Of a stretch of DNA of 64,000 nucleotides, positions 1 through 8,920 are shown one piece after another (position 1 is the stretch's first letter; the number at the start of each line of letters is the position of its first letter). The notes beneath the pieces are model-generated. The model did not search any database. It had not been told where the DNA came from and saw nothing but the letters and a program-made list of their open reading frames with translations. This DNA comes from Crenalkalicoccus roseus (lineage in GTDB: Bacteria > Pseudomonadota > Alphaproteobacteria > Acetobacterales > Acetobacteraceae): contig NZ_SJDM01000002.1 in the NCBI RefSeq assembly GCF_004761865.1, positions 290,522 through 354,521 on the forward strand, given 5' to 3'. Both the position numbers and the translations under genes were made by a program.

Positions 1-671
1 GCGGCGGCGCCCCGCTCCAGCCGTTCGAGCCGCGCCTCCAGCGTGGCGAGGCGCGGCGCCGTCCCCTCGGCGTCGGCGCGGGCGAAGGCGTAGCGCGCCA
101 GCGGCGCCTCCAGCCCGACCAGGTGCAGGGTGACGGAAAGGCCGCTCTCGGTCAGGTCGCCCGGCTCCAGCGGCAGGGCGAAGCGGAAGGCGCAGCCGCC
201 CTCCGGCAGCGGGACAGGGCGCTCCACCGCCACGCCGCGGGCACCACATTCGTTGATCCGCGCATACATCACGGGTTCGAGCAGGCCGTTGGCGCGGTCG
301 GTGGCGTAGCCGCGCAGCACGCCCTGCTCCAGCCGCAGCTCCTCCACCGCCACCTCGCCGGGGCCGAGCAGTTCCAGCGCCGCCGCCGCGTTGGGAAGCG
401 GCCAGGGCGGGGCGATGTCCGGCCCCCCGACGGCCAGGGAGAAGCGCAGCTCGGCCGGCAGGGTGACGCGCGGCAGGCGCGCGATCGGCACCTCGATCTC
501 CATCCCGGCGGCGAGAGCGCCGGGGAGGGGGCGCCGCCCCACCTCGATGCCGCGGCAATGCGCCAGGATCTCGCCCACGACCTCGACGCGCCGCAGGCAG
601 CGCAGCCGCACCCCGGCGCGGCTGGCCGCCAGGGGCAGGAAGGGAAGCGCCGCGACCGCCGAGCCGTCCAT
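1..671 (-). CDS. Hypothetical protein, 3' end beyond the window (partial)
   Basis: Open frame of 223 codons on the minus strand that runs off the left edge without a stop. The ATG at 671 is the first start after an in-frame TAG 18 nt upstream, so the N-terminus is well fixed. I do not recognise a family. The residues seen are rich in Ala, Leu, Arg and Glu, with alternating hydrophobic stretches that suggest a beta-sandwich. The last visible part (LATLEARLERLERG) has a heptad-like leucine pattern, so a short coiled coil may follow. It is divergent from a glycosyltransferase gene about 100 bp away, so a role in surface polysaccharide work is possible but is inference only. Codon use matches the neighbours, which supports a real gene. 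Confidence 0.6.
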   Translation of the reverse strand, partial: MDGSAVAALPFLPLAASRAGVRLRCLRRVEVVGEILAHCRGIEVGRRPLPGALAAGMEIEVPIARLPRVTLPAELRFSLAVGGPDIAPPWPLPNAAAALELLGPGEVAVEELRLEQGVLRGYATDRANGLLEPVMYARINECGARGVAVERPVPLPEGGCAFRFALPLEPGDLTESGLSVTLHLVGLEAPLARYAFARADAEGTAPRLATLEARLERLERGAA

Positions 672-773
672 TGCGCCCGCACGCTAGCTCGCGGACTCGC
701 GCCGGGGCAAGCGCCACTGGACAATTGCCTCCGCCGCGCGCTACCGCCGGTAGTGATGGCGGGGCAGGATGAC

Positions 774-2243
774 ATGACCGCGCGCGACGCGCTGACGGCG
801 TTCACCCCGCTGCCGCCGGCGCGAAACGGCATCGCCGACTATGCCGCCCTGCTGCTCGGCGCCCTCACCGCGCATTACGACTGCGCCGCCGCCTGCGAGG
901 ACTGGCTGGCCGAGGCGCCCCCCGGCGTCGCGGTGCTCGACCCGGCGCTGGCCCACCGACGCATCGCTCCCGGCGGGCGGGTGCTGCACCAGCTCGGCAA
1001 CAACCCGCAGCATGGCTTCGTGCTGCAGGCGCTGCGCCGCCACCCCGGCGTGACGACGCTGCACGATCCCGGCCTGCTGCATCTGCACGAGGCGGCGGGG
1101 GAGGGGGTGGAGCGGATCCTCGCCGGCATGGCGGGGGCCACGCCGGCGCTGGCGCCCTTCGCGCGCCACCTGCGCGACCACGGCCTCTGCACCCGCGCCA
1201 ACCACCTGCTGTTCGACCTGGCGGGGGAGGTGCTGGCGCGCTCCCGCGCGGTGGTGGTGCATTCCCGCTTCGCCCTGGGGCGTCTGCGCGCCTTGCATGG
1301 CGAGGCCCGCACCGGCCATGTCGCGGTGGTGCCGCACCCGCTGCCCGCCGCGGCGATGCCGGAGCGGGCGGCGGCGCGGGCGCGGCTCGGCATCGCGGAG
1401 GAGGATGTGCTGGTGGTCACCGCCGGCTTCGCCACCGCCGCCAAGCGCCTCGACTGGGTGATCGAGGCGCTGGAGCGCGCGCTCGCCGCGGGCGCGGCGC
1501 TGCGCTGGGTGCATGCCGGGGCGGAGCGGCCGGAGGAATTCCCCCTCTCCGCCCGCATCGCCGGGCGCGAGGCGCTGCGCCCTTGCGCCCGCGTCACCGG
1601 CTGGCTGCCGCAGGCGGCGCTGGACGAGCACATCGCCGCCGCCGACGCGCTGCTGTGCCTGCGCTTCCCCTCCTTCGGGGAGAGTTCCGGCGCGCTGGCG
1701 CGCGGCCTCGCCGCCGGCACCTGCTGCCTGGTCTCCGACACCGGCGCCTATGCCGAGCTGCCGCGGGAGGCGGTGCTGCACATCCCGCTCGCCGGCGCGG
1801 TCCCGGCGCTGGCCGCGGCGCTGGCGGCGCTGGCGCGGGAGAGGGCGCTGGCACGGCGCATCGGCGCCGCCGGGCGGGAATTCGCGGCGCGGGAGATGGC
1901 GCTGCCCGCCGTGGCCGCGGCCTACCGCGAGGTCATCGAGGCCTCGCGCGAGCGCCCGGTGGTGGCGCCGCCCCCGGCCGGGGCGGCGCCCCTCCTGGTG
2001 CTGGAGGCCGGCCCGGCGCTGCGCCCGGCCGAGGTGGAGGCGGCGCTGGCCCCGCACGCCGGGCCGTGCCGGCTGCTGCTGGCGGTGCCCGACCTTGCGG
2101 CGCTGGCGGCGCTGACGCTCGACCGGCCAGGACTCGTGCCGGCGCTGCTGCCGCCCTGGGCGGCGCTGCGGCGGCTGCGCGTGCAGGCGCCGCCGGCGCA
2201 GCCGGGGCTGCTGCTGGAACTCGACCTGCCATGGCGGGGCTGA
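774..2243 (+). CDS. Glycosyltransferase family 1/4 (GT-B fold)
   Basis: About 489 residues. The N-terminus carries FTPLPPARNGIADYAALL, a signature of GT-B glycosyltransferases that starts their first Rossmann strand. VVVHSRFAL (about residue 158) and VPHPLP (about 185) mark the inter-domain region, and SFGESSGALARGLAAG (about 300) is the nucleotide-sugar site with the conserved Glu. It should transfer a sugar from an activated donor in the cytoplasm; donor and acceptor cannot be read from sequence. The last ~100 residues are an Ala/Leu-rich extension outside the usual domain. I chose ATG 774 because GGGGCAGGA lies just upstream; ATG 756 in the same frame is the alternative. The stop overlaps the next gene by 13 nt, indicating translational coupling. 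Confidence 0.82.
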   Translation: MTARDALTAFTPLPPARNGIADYAALLLGALTAHYDCAAACEDWLAEAPPGVAVLDPALAHRRIAPGGRVLHQLGNNPQHGFVLQALRRHPGVTTLHDPGLLHLHEAAGEGVERILAGMAGATPALAPFARHLRDHGLCTRANHLLFDLAGEVLARSRAVVVHSRFALGRLRALHGEARTGHVAVVPHPLPAAAMPERAAARARLGIAEEDVLVVTAGFATAAKRLDWVIEALERALAAGAALRWVHAGAERPEEFPLSARIAGREALRPCARVTGWLPQAALDEHIAAADALLCLRFPSFGESSGALARGLAAGTCCLVSDTGAYAELPREAVLHIPLAGAVPALAAALAALARERALARRIGAAGREFAAREMALPAVAAAYREVIEASRERPVVAPPPAGAAPLLVLEAGPALRPAEVEAALAPHAGPCRLLLAVPDLAALAALTLDRPGLVPALLPPWAALRRLRVQAPPAQPGLLLELDLPWRG

Positions 2244-3079
2244 ACGCCGCGCCGCTGCTGGCGGCGCTGCTGCGCCACGCCCTGCCGGGCCTTGCCGTGC
2301 TGGATGCGGCGCTGGCGGAGGGCGGCCTCTATCCCTGGCTGGCCGGGGCGCGCTGCGGCGCGGCCGCGCCCGCCGCGCTGCCGGGGCCGGAGCGCGCCCT
2401 GCTCCGCCGCTTCCGCCAGGGCGGGCGGCCGCTCTTCGGCTTCGACCCGGCGACGGATGCCGCCCTCGCCGCCGGGGCGCCGGAGGCCTGGGGCGGCGCG
2501 GCGGCGCGGCTGGTGGTGCTCGGCGCCGCCGCCGATCCGGCCCCCTGGCTCGCGGGCGGGACGCTGGTGCTGGCCCGCGCCGCGCCGGAAGGGGGGTGGG
2601 CGCGGATCATCCTGCTGGCGGGCGCGCCGGCACCCTTCGAGCGGCTCGACCTGCTGCTGACGGAGGAGGAGCGCCTGCCCGCGCTGCTGGCGGCGCTGGA
2701 GGCGGCGGCCCGCGCCCTTGGCGCCGAGTGCGGCACGCGCCGGGTTTCGCCGCGCCTCGCCACCCTCACCCTGCTCGCCGGGGCGGTGGAGGCGAGGGCG
2801 GCGCTGGAGGGGGAGGCGCTGATCGCCGACGCCGCGGCGGAGGGAAGGCTGCGCCTGCTGCTCGGCTGCCTGCCGCCCCGCCCGCTCGGCCTGCGCGTTA
2901 TCCTGGCGCCGGGCGGTCCATTGCCGGCGCTGTTCCTGGACGGGGCGCCCCACCCGGCCGAGGCGGCGGGCGAGGGAGTGCTGGAGGCGCGCCTGCCTCC
3001 CGGCGGGGTGCGGCCGGCGGTGCTCGGCCTCGCCGGCGCCACGACGCCGCGGGTGCGGCGGGTGGAGATCGGCCCGTGA
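2231..3079 (+). CDS. Hypothetical protein in the glycosyltransferase operon
   Basis: 282 residues, starting with an ATG inside the end of the upstream glycosyltransferase gene (13-nt overlap) and ending in a GTGA overlap with the next one, so it is the middle gene of a three-gene operon. No motif I recognise. It is Ala/Gly/Leu/Pro-rich with no signal peptide or clear membrane segment. The centre (LVVLGAAADPAPWLAGGTLV) has the look of an alpha/beta protein. Conserved overlap architecture with two glycosyltransferases suggests a partner role in glycan assembly, as inference. Codon bias is the same as its neighbours, so it is unlikely to be a spurious frame. Confidence 0.6.
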   Translation: MAGLNAAPLLAALLRHALPGLAVLDAALAEGGLYPWLAGARCGAAAPAALPGPERALLRRFRQGGRPLFGFDPATDAALAAGAPEAWGGAAARLVVLGAAADPAPWLAGGTLVLARAAPEGGWARIILLAGAPAPFERLDLLLTEEERLPALLAALEAAARALGAECGTRRVSPRLATLTLLAGAVEARAALEGEALIADAAAEGRLRLLLGCLPPRPLGLRVILAPGGPLPALFLDGAPHPAEAAGEGVLEARLPPGGVRPAVLGLAGATTPRVRRVEIGP

Positions 3080-4221
3080 CCCGCCCGCCGCGGCTGCTGG
3101 TCGTCTCGCCCATCGCCTCGCACCCGCCCGACCAGGGCAATGCGGCGCGCCTCGTCGCCTTCGGGCAGGAGATGGCGGCGCGCGGCATCCTGTGCGAGTT
3201 CCTCTACCACACGCTGGAGGGGCTCCAGGATGCGCAGCGCGAGGCGATGGCCGCCTTCTGGCCGGTGCTGCACCTCCACCACGCCCCGCCCCTGCCCGAG
3301 CCGCGCTTCCCCGGGGCCTGGGGGCTCGACGACTGGTGCCCGGAAGGCCTGGTGGAGCGGGTCGCCGTCCTGCAGCGCCGCCGCCGCTATGACGCGGTGG
3401 TGGTGAACTACGTCTGGATGTCCCGCGCCCTGGAAGGGGCGGGGGAGGCGCTGCGCATCCTCGACACCCACGACGTCTTCGGCGACCGCCACCACGCCGC
3501 GCGGGCGGAGGGACTCGATCCCTCCTGGTTCTTCACCACGCCGGAGGAGGAGGCGAGGGGTCTCGCCCGCGCCGAGCTGGTGCTGGCGATCCAGGCGGAG
3601 GAGGCGGCGGTGCTCAGGGCGCGCGGGGCGCGGGCGGTGCTGACGCTCGGCCACGCGCCGCCGCCGCCCTTCCTCGCCGAGGCCGGGGCGCCGCCCGCCC
3701 CCCGGGCCAGCTTCGGCTATCTCGGCAGCGCCAACCCCTGGAACACCGGCTCGGTGCGGGCGCTGGACGCGGCGCTGGCCGAGGCGCCGGAGCTCGACTG
3801 GCTGCTCGCCGGCAGCATCCTGCGCCGGCGCGATCTGCGCCTGCGCTCCCGCCCGCTGCTGCTCGATCCGCTGCCGGAGGCGGCGGCGTTCTACCGCGCC
3901 GTCGGCTGCGTGGTGAACCCGATGACCGGCGGGACGGGGCTGAAGATCAAGACGGTGGAGGCGCTGATGCACGGCCGCCCGGTGCTCGGCACGCGCGACG
4001 CCTTCGCCGGCCTGCCCGCCGAGCATCCCGGCCACCGGGCGGCGGACGTGCCGGCGCTGGTGGCGCTGATGCGCGAGCACGCGGCGAGCGCGGCCTTCCG
4101 CGCCGAGCTTGCCCGCGCCTCCCGCCTGCTGGCGCTGCGCTACGCGGCGGAGGTGGCGGTGCAGCACGACGCGCTGGCGGCGCTGGTCGCGGGGCGGGCG
4201 CGGGGCGCCGCTCCCCCCTGA
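3076..4221 (+). CDS. Glycosyltransferase (GT4-like)
   Basis: 381 residues, beginning with a GTG that overlaps the upstream TGA (GTGA). Residues about 8-21 ([14 protein letters not shown]) are the donor-domain entry loop typical of GT4 enzymes that open with P-x-x-x-G-N. [11 protein letters not shown] (about residue 131) resembles the DxHD element of GT-B enzymes. [20 protein letters not shown] (about 281-300) is the C-terminal nucleotide-sugar site, with Glu in the E-A-L-x-x-G-R-P context. It is the last gene of the operon; the next gene begins 85 nt later with its own strong ribosome site. Substrate is unknown. Likely acts in the cytoplasm on a surface glycan. Confidence 0.82.
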   Translation: MTRPPRLLVVSPIASHPPDQGNAARLVAFGQEMAARGILCEFLYHTLEGLQDAQREAMAAFWPVLHLHHAPPLPEPRFPGAWGLDDWCPEGLVERVAVLQRRRRYDAVVVNYVWMSRALEGAGEALRILDTHDVFGDRHHAARAEGLDPSWFFTTPEEEARGLARAELVLAIQAEEAAVLRARGARAVLTLGHAPPPPFLAEAGAPPAPRASFGYLGSANPWNTGSVRALDAALAEAPELDWLLAGSILRRRDLRLRSRPLLLDPLPEAAAFYRAVGCVVNPMTGGTGLKIKTVEALMHGRPVLGTRDAFAGLPAEHPGHRAADVPALVALMREHAASAAFRAELARASRLLALRYAAEVAVQHDALAALVAGRARGAAPP

Positions 4222-4306
4222 CCCCCCATTGCCCGCCGCCGGCCGCACGGCCAAAGTGCCGGGCCGACCACCGGCCGGCCACGCACCGGCCCAGGAGGAG
4301 ACCGCC

Positions 4307-5743
4307 ATGTCCTACCCGAATGTCCAGCTCTACATCGACGGCAAGTGGCGCCCGGCCAGCGGCAACCGCACGCTCGCCGTGATCAACCCGGCGACCGAGG
4401 AGGTGATCGGGCAGGTGGCGCACGCCTCCAGGGTCGATCTCGACGAGGCGCTGGCCGCCGCGGAGAAGGGCTTCGCCGCCTGGCGGAAGGTTTCCGCCTA
4501 CGAGCGCGCCAAGCTGATGCGCAAGGCCGCCGACATCTTCCGCTCCCGCGCCGACGAGGTGGCGCGGATCCTGACCATGGAGCAGGGCAAGCCGCTGGCC
4601 GAGGCGAGGATGGAGGTGCTGGCCGGCGCCGACCTCATCGACTGGTTCGCCGAGGAGGCGCGCCGCGCCTATGGCCGCGTCATTCCGGCGCGCGCCGAGG
4701 GCGTCTACCAGCTCGTCATCAAGGAGCCGGTCGGCCCCGTCGCCGCCTTCACGCCCTGGAACTTCCCGATCAACCAGGTGGTGCGCAAGCTCTCGGCGGC
4801 GGTGGCCACCGGATGCTCCATCATCGTCAAGGCGCCGGAGGAGACGCCGGCCTCCCCGGCCGAGCTGATCCGCGCCTTCGCCGATGCCGGGCTGCCCGCA
4901 GGCGTCGCCAACCTGGTCTATGGCGTGCCGGCGGAGATCAGCGAATACCTCATCCCGCATCCGGTCATCCGCAAGGTGACCTTCACCGGCTCGACGCCGG
5001 TGGGCAAGCAGCTCGCGGCGCTGGCCGGGCAGCACATGAAGCGGGTGACGATGGAGCTCGGCGGCCACGCGCCGGCGATCGTCTTCGACGATGCCGACCT
5101 CGACCACGCGGCGCGCACGCTGGCCGGGGCGAAGTTCCGCAACGCCGGCCAGGTCTGCGTCTCGCCGACGCGCTTCCTGATCCAGGAGAAGCTCTACGAG
5201 CCCTTCGTGGAGAAGTTCGTCGCCGCCGCGAAGACGGTGAAGGTCGGCAACGGGCTCGAGGAGGGCACGCAGATGGGCCCGCTCGCGCATGACCGCCGCA
5301 TCCCCTGGGTGGAATCGCTGGTCGCCGACGCCCGGCAGAAGGGCGCGGAGGTGCTGACGGGCGGCGAGCGCATCGGCAACAAGGGGTACTTCTACGCCCC
5401 CACCGTGCTCACCGGCGTCAGCAGGGAGGCGCGCATGATGAACGAGGAGCCCTTCGGCCCCGTCGCCATGATCGCCCCCTTCCGCGACTTCGACGAGGTG
5501 GTGGAGGAGGCGAACCGCCTGCCCTACGGCCTCGCCGCCTACGCCTTCACCCGTTCGGCCAAGACCGCGACCGCGATCGCCTCGAAGGTCGAAAGCGGGA
5601 TGATGACGATCAACCACCTCGGCCTCGCCCTGCCGGAAGTGCCCTTCGGCGGCGTGAAGGACAGCGGCTACGGTTCCGAGGGCGGGTCGGAGGCGATCGA
5701 AGCCTATCTGAACACGAAGTTCGTCACCCAGGCCGGGCTCTGA
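4307..5743 (+). CDS. NAD(P)-dependent succinate-semialdehyde-type aldehyde dehydrogenase
   Basis: 478 residues, full length for the ALDH superfamily and closest in pattern to the GabD/SSADH group. TPWNFP (about residue 149) is the oxyanion-hole Asn, FTGSTPVGK (about 226) the NAD-binding element, ELGGHAP carries the general base Glu250, and GQVCVSPTR carries the catalytic Cys284. NEEPFGPV (about 380) is also typical. It would oxidise succinate semialdehyde or a related short aldehyde acid to the carboxylate. CCAGGAGGAG just before the ATG is a strong ribosome site. A terminator-like hairpin follows at 5752. The aldehyde specificity is inferred from overall pattern. Confidence 0.88.
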   Translation: MSYPNVQLYIDGKWRPASGNRTLAVINPATEEVIGQVAHASRVDLDEALAAAEKGFAAWRKVSAYERAKLMRKAADIFRSRADEVARILTMEQGKPLAEARMEVLAGADLIDWFAEEARRAYGRVIPARAEGVYQLVIKEPVGPVAAFTPWNFPINQVVRKLSAAVATGCSIIVKAPEETPASPAELIRAFADAGLPAGVANLVYGVPAEISEYLIPHPVIRKVTFTGSTPVGKQLAALAGQHMKRVTMELGGHAPAIVFDDADLDHAARTLAGAKFRNAGQVCVSPTRFLIQEKLYEPFVEKFVAAAKTVKVGNGLEEGTQMGPLAHDRRIPWVESLVADARQKGAEVLTGGERIGNKGYFYAPTVLTGVSREARMMNEEPFGPVAMIAPFRDFDEVVEEANRLPYGLAAYAFTRSAKTATAIASKVESGMMTINHLGLALPEVPFGGVKDSGYGSEGGSEAIEAYLNTKFVTQAGL

Positions 5744-5751
5744 CCCGCGGC

Positions 5752-5776
5752 GGGGCGGGGCGCGGCCCCGCCCCTT
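5752..5776 (+). terminator. GC-rich hairpin after the aldehyde dehydrogenase gene
   Basis: Perfect 10-bp stem GGGGCGGGGC / GCCCCGCCCC with a 3-nt loop, starting 8 nt after the stop codon and followed by TTCCCT. Shape and position fit an intrinsic terminator with a weak T-run. Confidence 0.55.
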
Positions 5777-5808
5777 CCCTGGCGGGCGGCGGCGCCCAGA
5801 TCGGGGGC

Positions 5809-6462
5809 ATGGACCCCGCCCGCCGTCTTCTCCTTCTCGTCCCCTTTCTCGCCGGCCCGGCGCTCGCCGCGGAACGGCTGGTGCCGGTCGCCGACACCGA
5901 ACCGGCCGGCCAGGCGCTGGTGGCGCGGCTGCGCGAGGGCGGGCTCGTGCTCTATTTCCGCCACGCCGACACCACCGGCGAGCCCTGCGACCGCAGCTAT
6001 CGCCTCGGCGACCGGGCGGGGCAGCGCAACCTCTCCGCCGCCGGCCGCGCGCAATCGGCGCGGATCGGCGCGCGGCTGGCGGAGCTTGGCATCCCCATCG
6101 CCTTCCCCGTGCTCGCCGGCCCGGTCTATCGCGCCCGCGACACCGCCGAGATCGCCTTCGGCGCGGAGCGGGTGCGGGTAACCGACGCCCTGCTCGCCGA
6201 CGACTATGCCGGGTCGCGCCTCGCCGAGGTGCTGGAGGCGCATCGGAGGCTGCTCGGCGAGGCGGTGCCGCCCGGCGCCAACCGCGTGCTGGTCGGCCAC
6301 CGCACGCCGGCCATCATGGTCGCCGGCGAGGCGGTGGGCGGCCGCGCCTTCCCGGAGGGCGCGGCGCTGGTGGTCGAGCCCCGCGGCGCGGCGGGCTTCG
6401 CCCTGCTCGGCATCCTGATGCCGGCGCCGATCCCCGGCGCCGGGCATCACCGCTGCGGCTGA
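5809..6462 (+). CDS. Histidine phosphatase family protein, exported
   Basis: 217 residues with a signal peptide (MDPARRLLLLVPFLAGPALA, cleavage expected near AAE). LYFRHADTTG (about residue 47) is the phosphate-binding RH motif; here it is RHAD rather than the classic RHG, a variant known in exported members of the superfamily. RARDTAEIAF (about 106) supplies the second Arg, and VGHRTP (about 162) the second catalytic His. Probably a periplasmic phosphohydrolase of unknown substrate. It starts 65 nt after the dehydrogenase gene, behind that gene's hairpin, so it may be transcribed on its own. Confidence 0.8.
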   Translation: MDPARRLLLLVPFLAGPALAAERLVPVADTEPAGQALVARLREGGLVLYFRHADTTGEPCDRSYRLGDRAGQRNLSAAGRAQSARIGARLAELGIPIAFPVLAGPVYRARDTAEIAFGAERVRVTDALLADDYAGSRLAEVLEAHRRLLGEAVPPGANRVLVGHRTPAIMVAGEAVGGRAFPEGAALVVEPRGAAGFALLGILMPAPIPGAGHHRCG

Positions 6463-6500
6463 GGACCGGCGCCGTCCGCCTTCGCCCCGCCCCGCGCCGC

Positions 6501-6528
6501 AGCGTGATCCGCTTTGGCGGATCACGCT
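6501..6528. repeat. Perfect 12-bp stem palindrome with TTTG loop
   Basis: AGCGTGATCCGC, loop TTTG, GCGGATCACGCT. It lies 38 nt after the histidine phosphatase stop and about 100 nt before the next gene. No T-run follows, so it looks more like one of the dispersed palindromic elements of this genome than a classic terminator. Compare the palindromes at 18197, 37437, 37492 and 61211. Confidence 0.6.
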
Positions 6529-6624
6529 TCCGCCCTTCCCTGGGCGGCCGGGTCACCGTTCCGGCGATTCCGCCTTCACGGATCGGGCGCTAAGCTCGGC
6601 GGCAAGGATGCGGGGGAGGAAGGG

Positions 6625-7596
6625 ATGCGCACGACACGCCGTGGCCTGGCCGCGCTCGGGCTGGCATTGGGGGCCGCGCCGCGGGCCCGGGCGCAGGGCT
6701 GGCCCGACCGCCCGATCCGCTTCGTCGTCCCCTTCCCGCCGGGTGGGCCGGTGGACACCTATGCCCGCATCATGGCGCAGGCGCTCACCGGGCCGCTCGG
6801 CCAGCAGGTGATCGTGGAGAACCGCTCCGGCGCCGGCGGCAACATCGGCATCGACGCGGTGGCGAAGTCCCCGCCCGACGGGCACACCATCGCCGTCGGC
6901 TCGACCGGGGCGGTGGCGGTGAACATCTCGCTGCTGCCGAACATGCCCTACGACACGCTGCGCGACCTGGCGCCGGTGACGATCATGGCGGCGACGCCCT
7001 CCGTCCTCGTCGTGCGCCCGAACGGACCGGAGACGCTGGCGGCGCTGCTCGCGGAGGCGCACCGCCGGCCCGGACGCCTCACCTTCGCCTCCACCGGCCC
7101 CGGCGGCACGCCGCACCTCGCGGCGGAACTGCTGAAGCTGCGCACCGGCGTGGACCTGACGCATGTCGCCTATCGCGGCGCCGCGCCGGTGATCACCGCC
7201 ATGCTCGGCGGGGAGATCGACATGTGCTTCCTCGACGTGCCGGTGCTGCTGCCGCACATCCGGGAGGGCAAGTTCCGCGCGCTCTGCGTTACCGCGAAGG
7301 AGCGCTCCGCCGTGCTGCCCGAGGTGCCGACCACGGCGGAGGCCGGCGCGCCCGGGGTGGAGGTGGAGAACTGGTACTCGCTGCTGGCGCCCGCCGCCAC
7401 GCCGCCGGAGCGGGTGCGGCGGCTGTCGGAGGCGGTGCGCGGGGTGCTTGCACCGGGCAGCGAGACGCATCGCCGCTTCACCGAGATGGGCGCCCGCGTG
7501 CTGGCCCTCGACCCCGAGCAGGCAACCGCCTTCATCCGCGCCGAGATCGCCAAATGGGCGGAGGTGATCCGCCTCGCCAACATCACCCCGGGCTGA
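6625..7596 (+). CDS. Bug/TctC-family periplasmic solute-binding protein
   Basis: 323 residues. The start MRTTRRGLAALGLALG is a twin-arginine-like or Sec signal, with cleavage expected after RARAQ. The mature protein opens with the family signature WPDRPIRFVVPFPPGGPVDTYAR, followed by VENRSGAGGNIG (about 73) and the second-lobe THVAYRGAAP (about 182). Bug proteins bind carboxylates and related small molecules for tripartite tricarboxylate transporters. No TctA or TctB membrane gene is nearby, so it is an orphan binding protein; ligand unknown. GGGGGAGGAAGGG before ATG 6625 fixes the start over the longer upstream reading. The neighbouring aldehyde dehydrogenase may use a related substrate, as a guess. 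Confidence 0.88.
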   Translation: MRTTRRGLAALGLALGAAPRARAQGWPDRPIRFVVPFPPGGPVDTYARIMAQALTGPLGQQVIVENRSGAGGNIGIDAVAKSPPDGHTIAVGSTGAVAVNISLLPNMPYDTLRDLAPVTIMAATPSVLVVRPNGPETLAALLAEAHRRPGRLTFASTGPGGTPHLAAELLKLRTGVDLTHVAYRGAAPVITAMLGGEIDMCFLDVPVLLPHIREGKFRALCVTAKERSAVLPEVPTTAEAGAPGVEVENWYSLLAPAATPPERVRRLSEAVRGVLAPGSETHRRFTEMGARVLALDPEQATAFIRAEIAKWAEVIRLANITPG

Positions 7597-7658
7597 GCGG
7601 CGCGCCCGCCGACCTGCCCTGCCGGATGAGGCGCTTGTTGCCGTCCCGCCCGCCGGCG

Positions 7659-8276
7659 TCAGGCCAGCAGCGCCAGCGCCCCGGCCACGGCGCCGACGAC
7701 GCAGGCGGAGGCGCCGGCCCAGCGGCGCAGCCGCGCGCCTTCGCCGGCGCGCCGGGCCAGCGCCATCGCGCCATAGGCGATCGCCGCCTGCACCGCCAGC
7801 AGGCCGGCCAGGTAGGCGAGGATCGGCCCGGCCTGCGCCCCCACCACTGCCTCGGCATAGGCGTGGCCGTGGAACAGTCCGGCGAGGCCGAACAGCCCGG
7901 CCAGCGCCGGCGCCGGGGGCGCGGGCCCGCGGCGGAGCAGCAGCGCCCCGGCGGCCAGTGCCGAGAGGGCGACCGCGGCCTCCACCGGCCCAAGGCCGAT
8001 GCCGCCGAGATGCAGCAGCGTCCCCGCCAGCCCGGCACCGAGGAAGAGCAGCGGCAGCGCCCGCCCGGCGCGCCCCACCGTCGCCGCCAACACGCCCGCC
8101 GCCACCACGAAGGCCAGGTGGTCGAGGCCGATCACCGGGTGCGCCAGGCCCGACAGCAGCCCCTCGGCCCAGCTTCCGGGCGCCGCGCCGTCCATCGCGT
8201 GATGCGCCGATGCGGGCCGGGGCAGGGCCGCGGCCGCGAGCATGAGGGCGAGCGGGCGGGCGGGATGTGCGGTCAT
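7659..8276 (-). CDS. HupE/UreJ family membrane protein
   Basis: 205 residues. An N-terminal signal-like helix (LALMLAAAALPRPASA) is followed by the His motif HHAMDG, then about six hydrophobic segments. HPVIGLDHLAF (about residue 44) and GLFHGHAYAEA (about 128) are the family's conserved His-containing signatures, thought to bind nickel or cobalt. HupE/UreJ proteins are permeases for these metals or accessory proteins of hydrogenase and urease. Neither enzyme is visible here. It follows the cytochrome c gene by 56 nt on the same strand, so it may be the last gene of the sugar-dehydrogenase operon. Metal transport is from family knowledge. Confidence 0.8.
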   Translation of the reverse strand: MTAHPARPLALMLAAAALPRPASAHHAMDGAAPGSWAEGLLSGLAHPVIGLDHLAFVVAAGVLAATVGRAGRALPLLFLGAGLAGTLLHLGGIGLGPVEAAVALSALAAGALLLRRGPAPPAPALAGLFGLAGLFHGHAYAEAVVGAQAGPILAYLAGLLAVQAAIAYGAMALARRAGEGARLRRWAGASACVVGAVAGALALLA

Positions 8277-8332
8277 GGCGGTCCTCCGGCCGGCAGCATC
8301 GCCGCGGCCGCACGCTGGCGCAACGGGGCGGT

Positions 8333-8920
8333 TCAGGGCGCGTGCGCGAGGTAGTGCGCGAGGGCGGCGATGTCCTCGTCCGGCATGCCGTACATGATGC
8401 CGTTCATCTGCGTGTCGGTGCCGACGCGCCGGTTGTCGCGGTACTCGGTCAGCGCATGGATCAGGTAGTCCTCGCGCTGCGCGGCGAGGCGCGGCATCTG
8501 CGCCCGGCCGCGGTAGTCGGGCAGGTGGCAGACGCCGCAATTGTGCCGCGCCGAGAGCGCCCTGCCGCGCTCGGCCAGCGCCGGGTCGCGCGGCGGAAGG
8601 TCGTCGGGCGGGCCGGGCGGCAGGGCGGCGTACCAGGCGGCCAGTGCCTCGATCTCGGCATCCGAAAGGCCGCGGGCGAGTTCGGTCATCGGCGCCGCGT
8701 TCCGCAGACCCTCGCGGAACAGGATCATCTGCAGGACGGTGAACTCCGCCGGCATGCCCGCGAGCGAGGGCACGCCCGGCATCTGCGAGCGCCCATCCTG
8801 CCCGTGGCAGGCGGCGCAGGCTTCCGCCGCCGCCTCGCCTCGTCGCAGGTCGCCCGCCCATGCCGGAGACGCGAAGGCGGCGGCTGCGAAGGCCGCCGCC
8901 AGCAGGAACCGCGCCCTCAC
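8333..8920 (-). CDS. Dihaem c-type cytochrome, periplasmic
   Basis: 195 residues. GTG start overlapping the upstream stop (GTGA). Signal peptide RFLLAAAFAAAAFASPAWA. Two covalent haem sites are visible: CAACHGQDGR (about residue 36) and CGVCHLPDYRG (about 128), each with downstream Met candidates for the sixth ligand (MPGVPSLAG, MNGIMYGMP). This is the cytochrome c4/c553 double-domain layout. Being translationally coupled to a PQQ-type sugar dehydrogenase, it is most simply the electron acceptor that carries electrons from that enzyme to the terminal oxidase; that pairing is inference from the operon. Confidence 0.87.
   Translation of the reverse strand: MRARFLLAAAFAAAAFASPAWAGDLRRGEAAAEACAACHGQDGRSQMPGVPSLAGMPAEFTVLQMILFREGLRNAAPMTELARGLSDAEIEALAAWYAALPPGPPDDLPPRDPALAERGRALSARHNCGVCHLPDYRGRAQMPRLAAQREDYLIHALTEYRDNRRVGTDTQMNGIMYGMPDEDIAALAHYLAHAP

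Noticed and set aside
123-755. Upstream extension of the first glycosyltransferase to position 123
   Set aside because: The added residues are low-complexity Arg/Gln/Ala and overlap a convincing minus-strand gene; the GT signature begins right after the start near 774.
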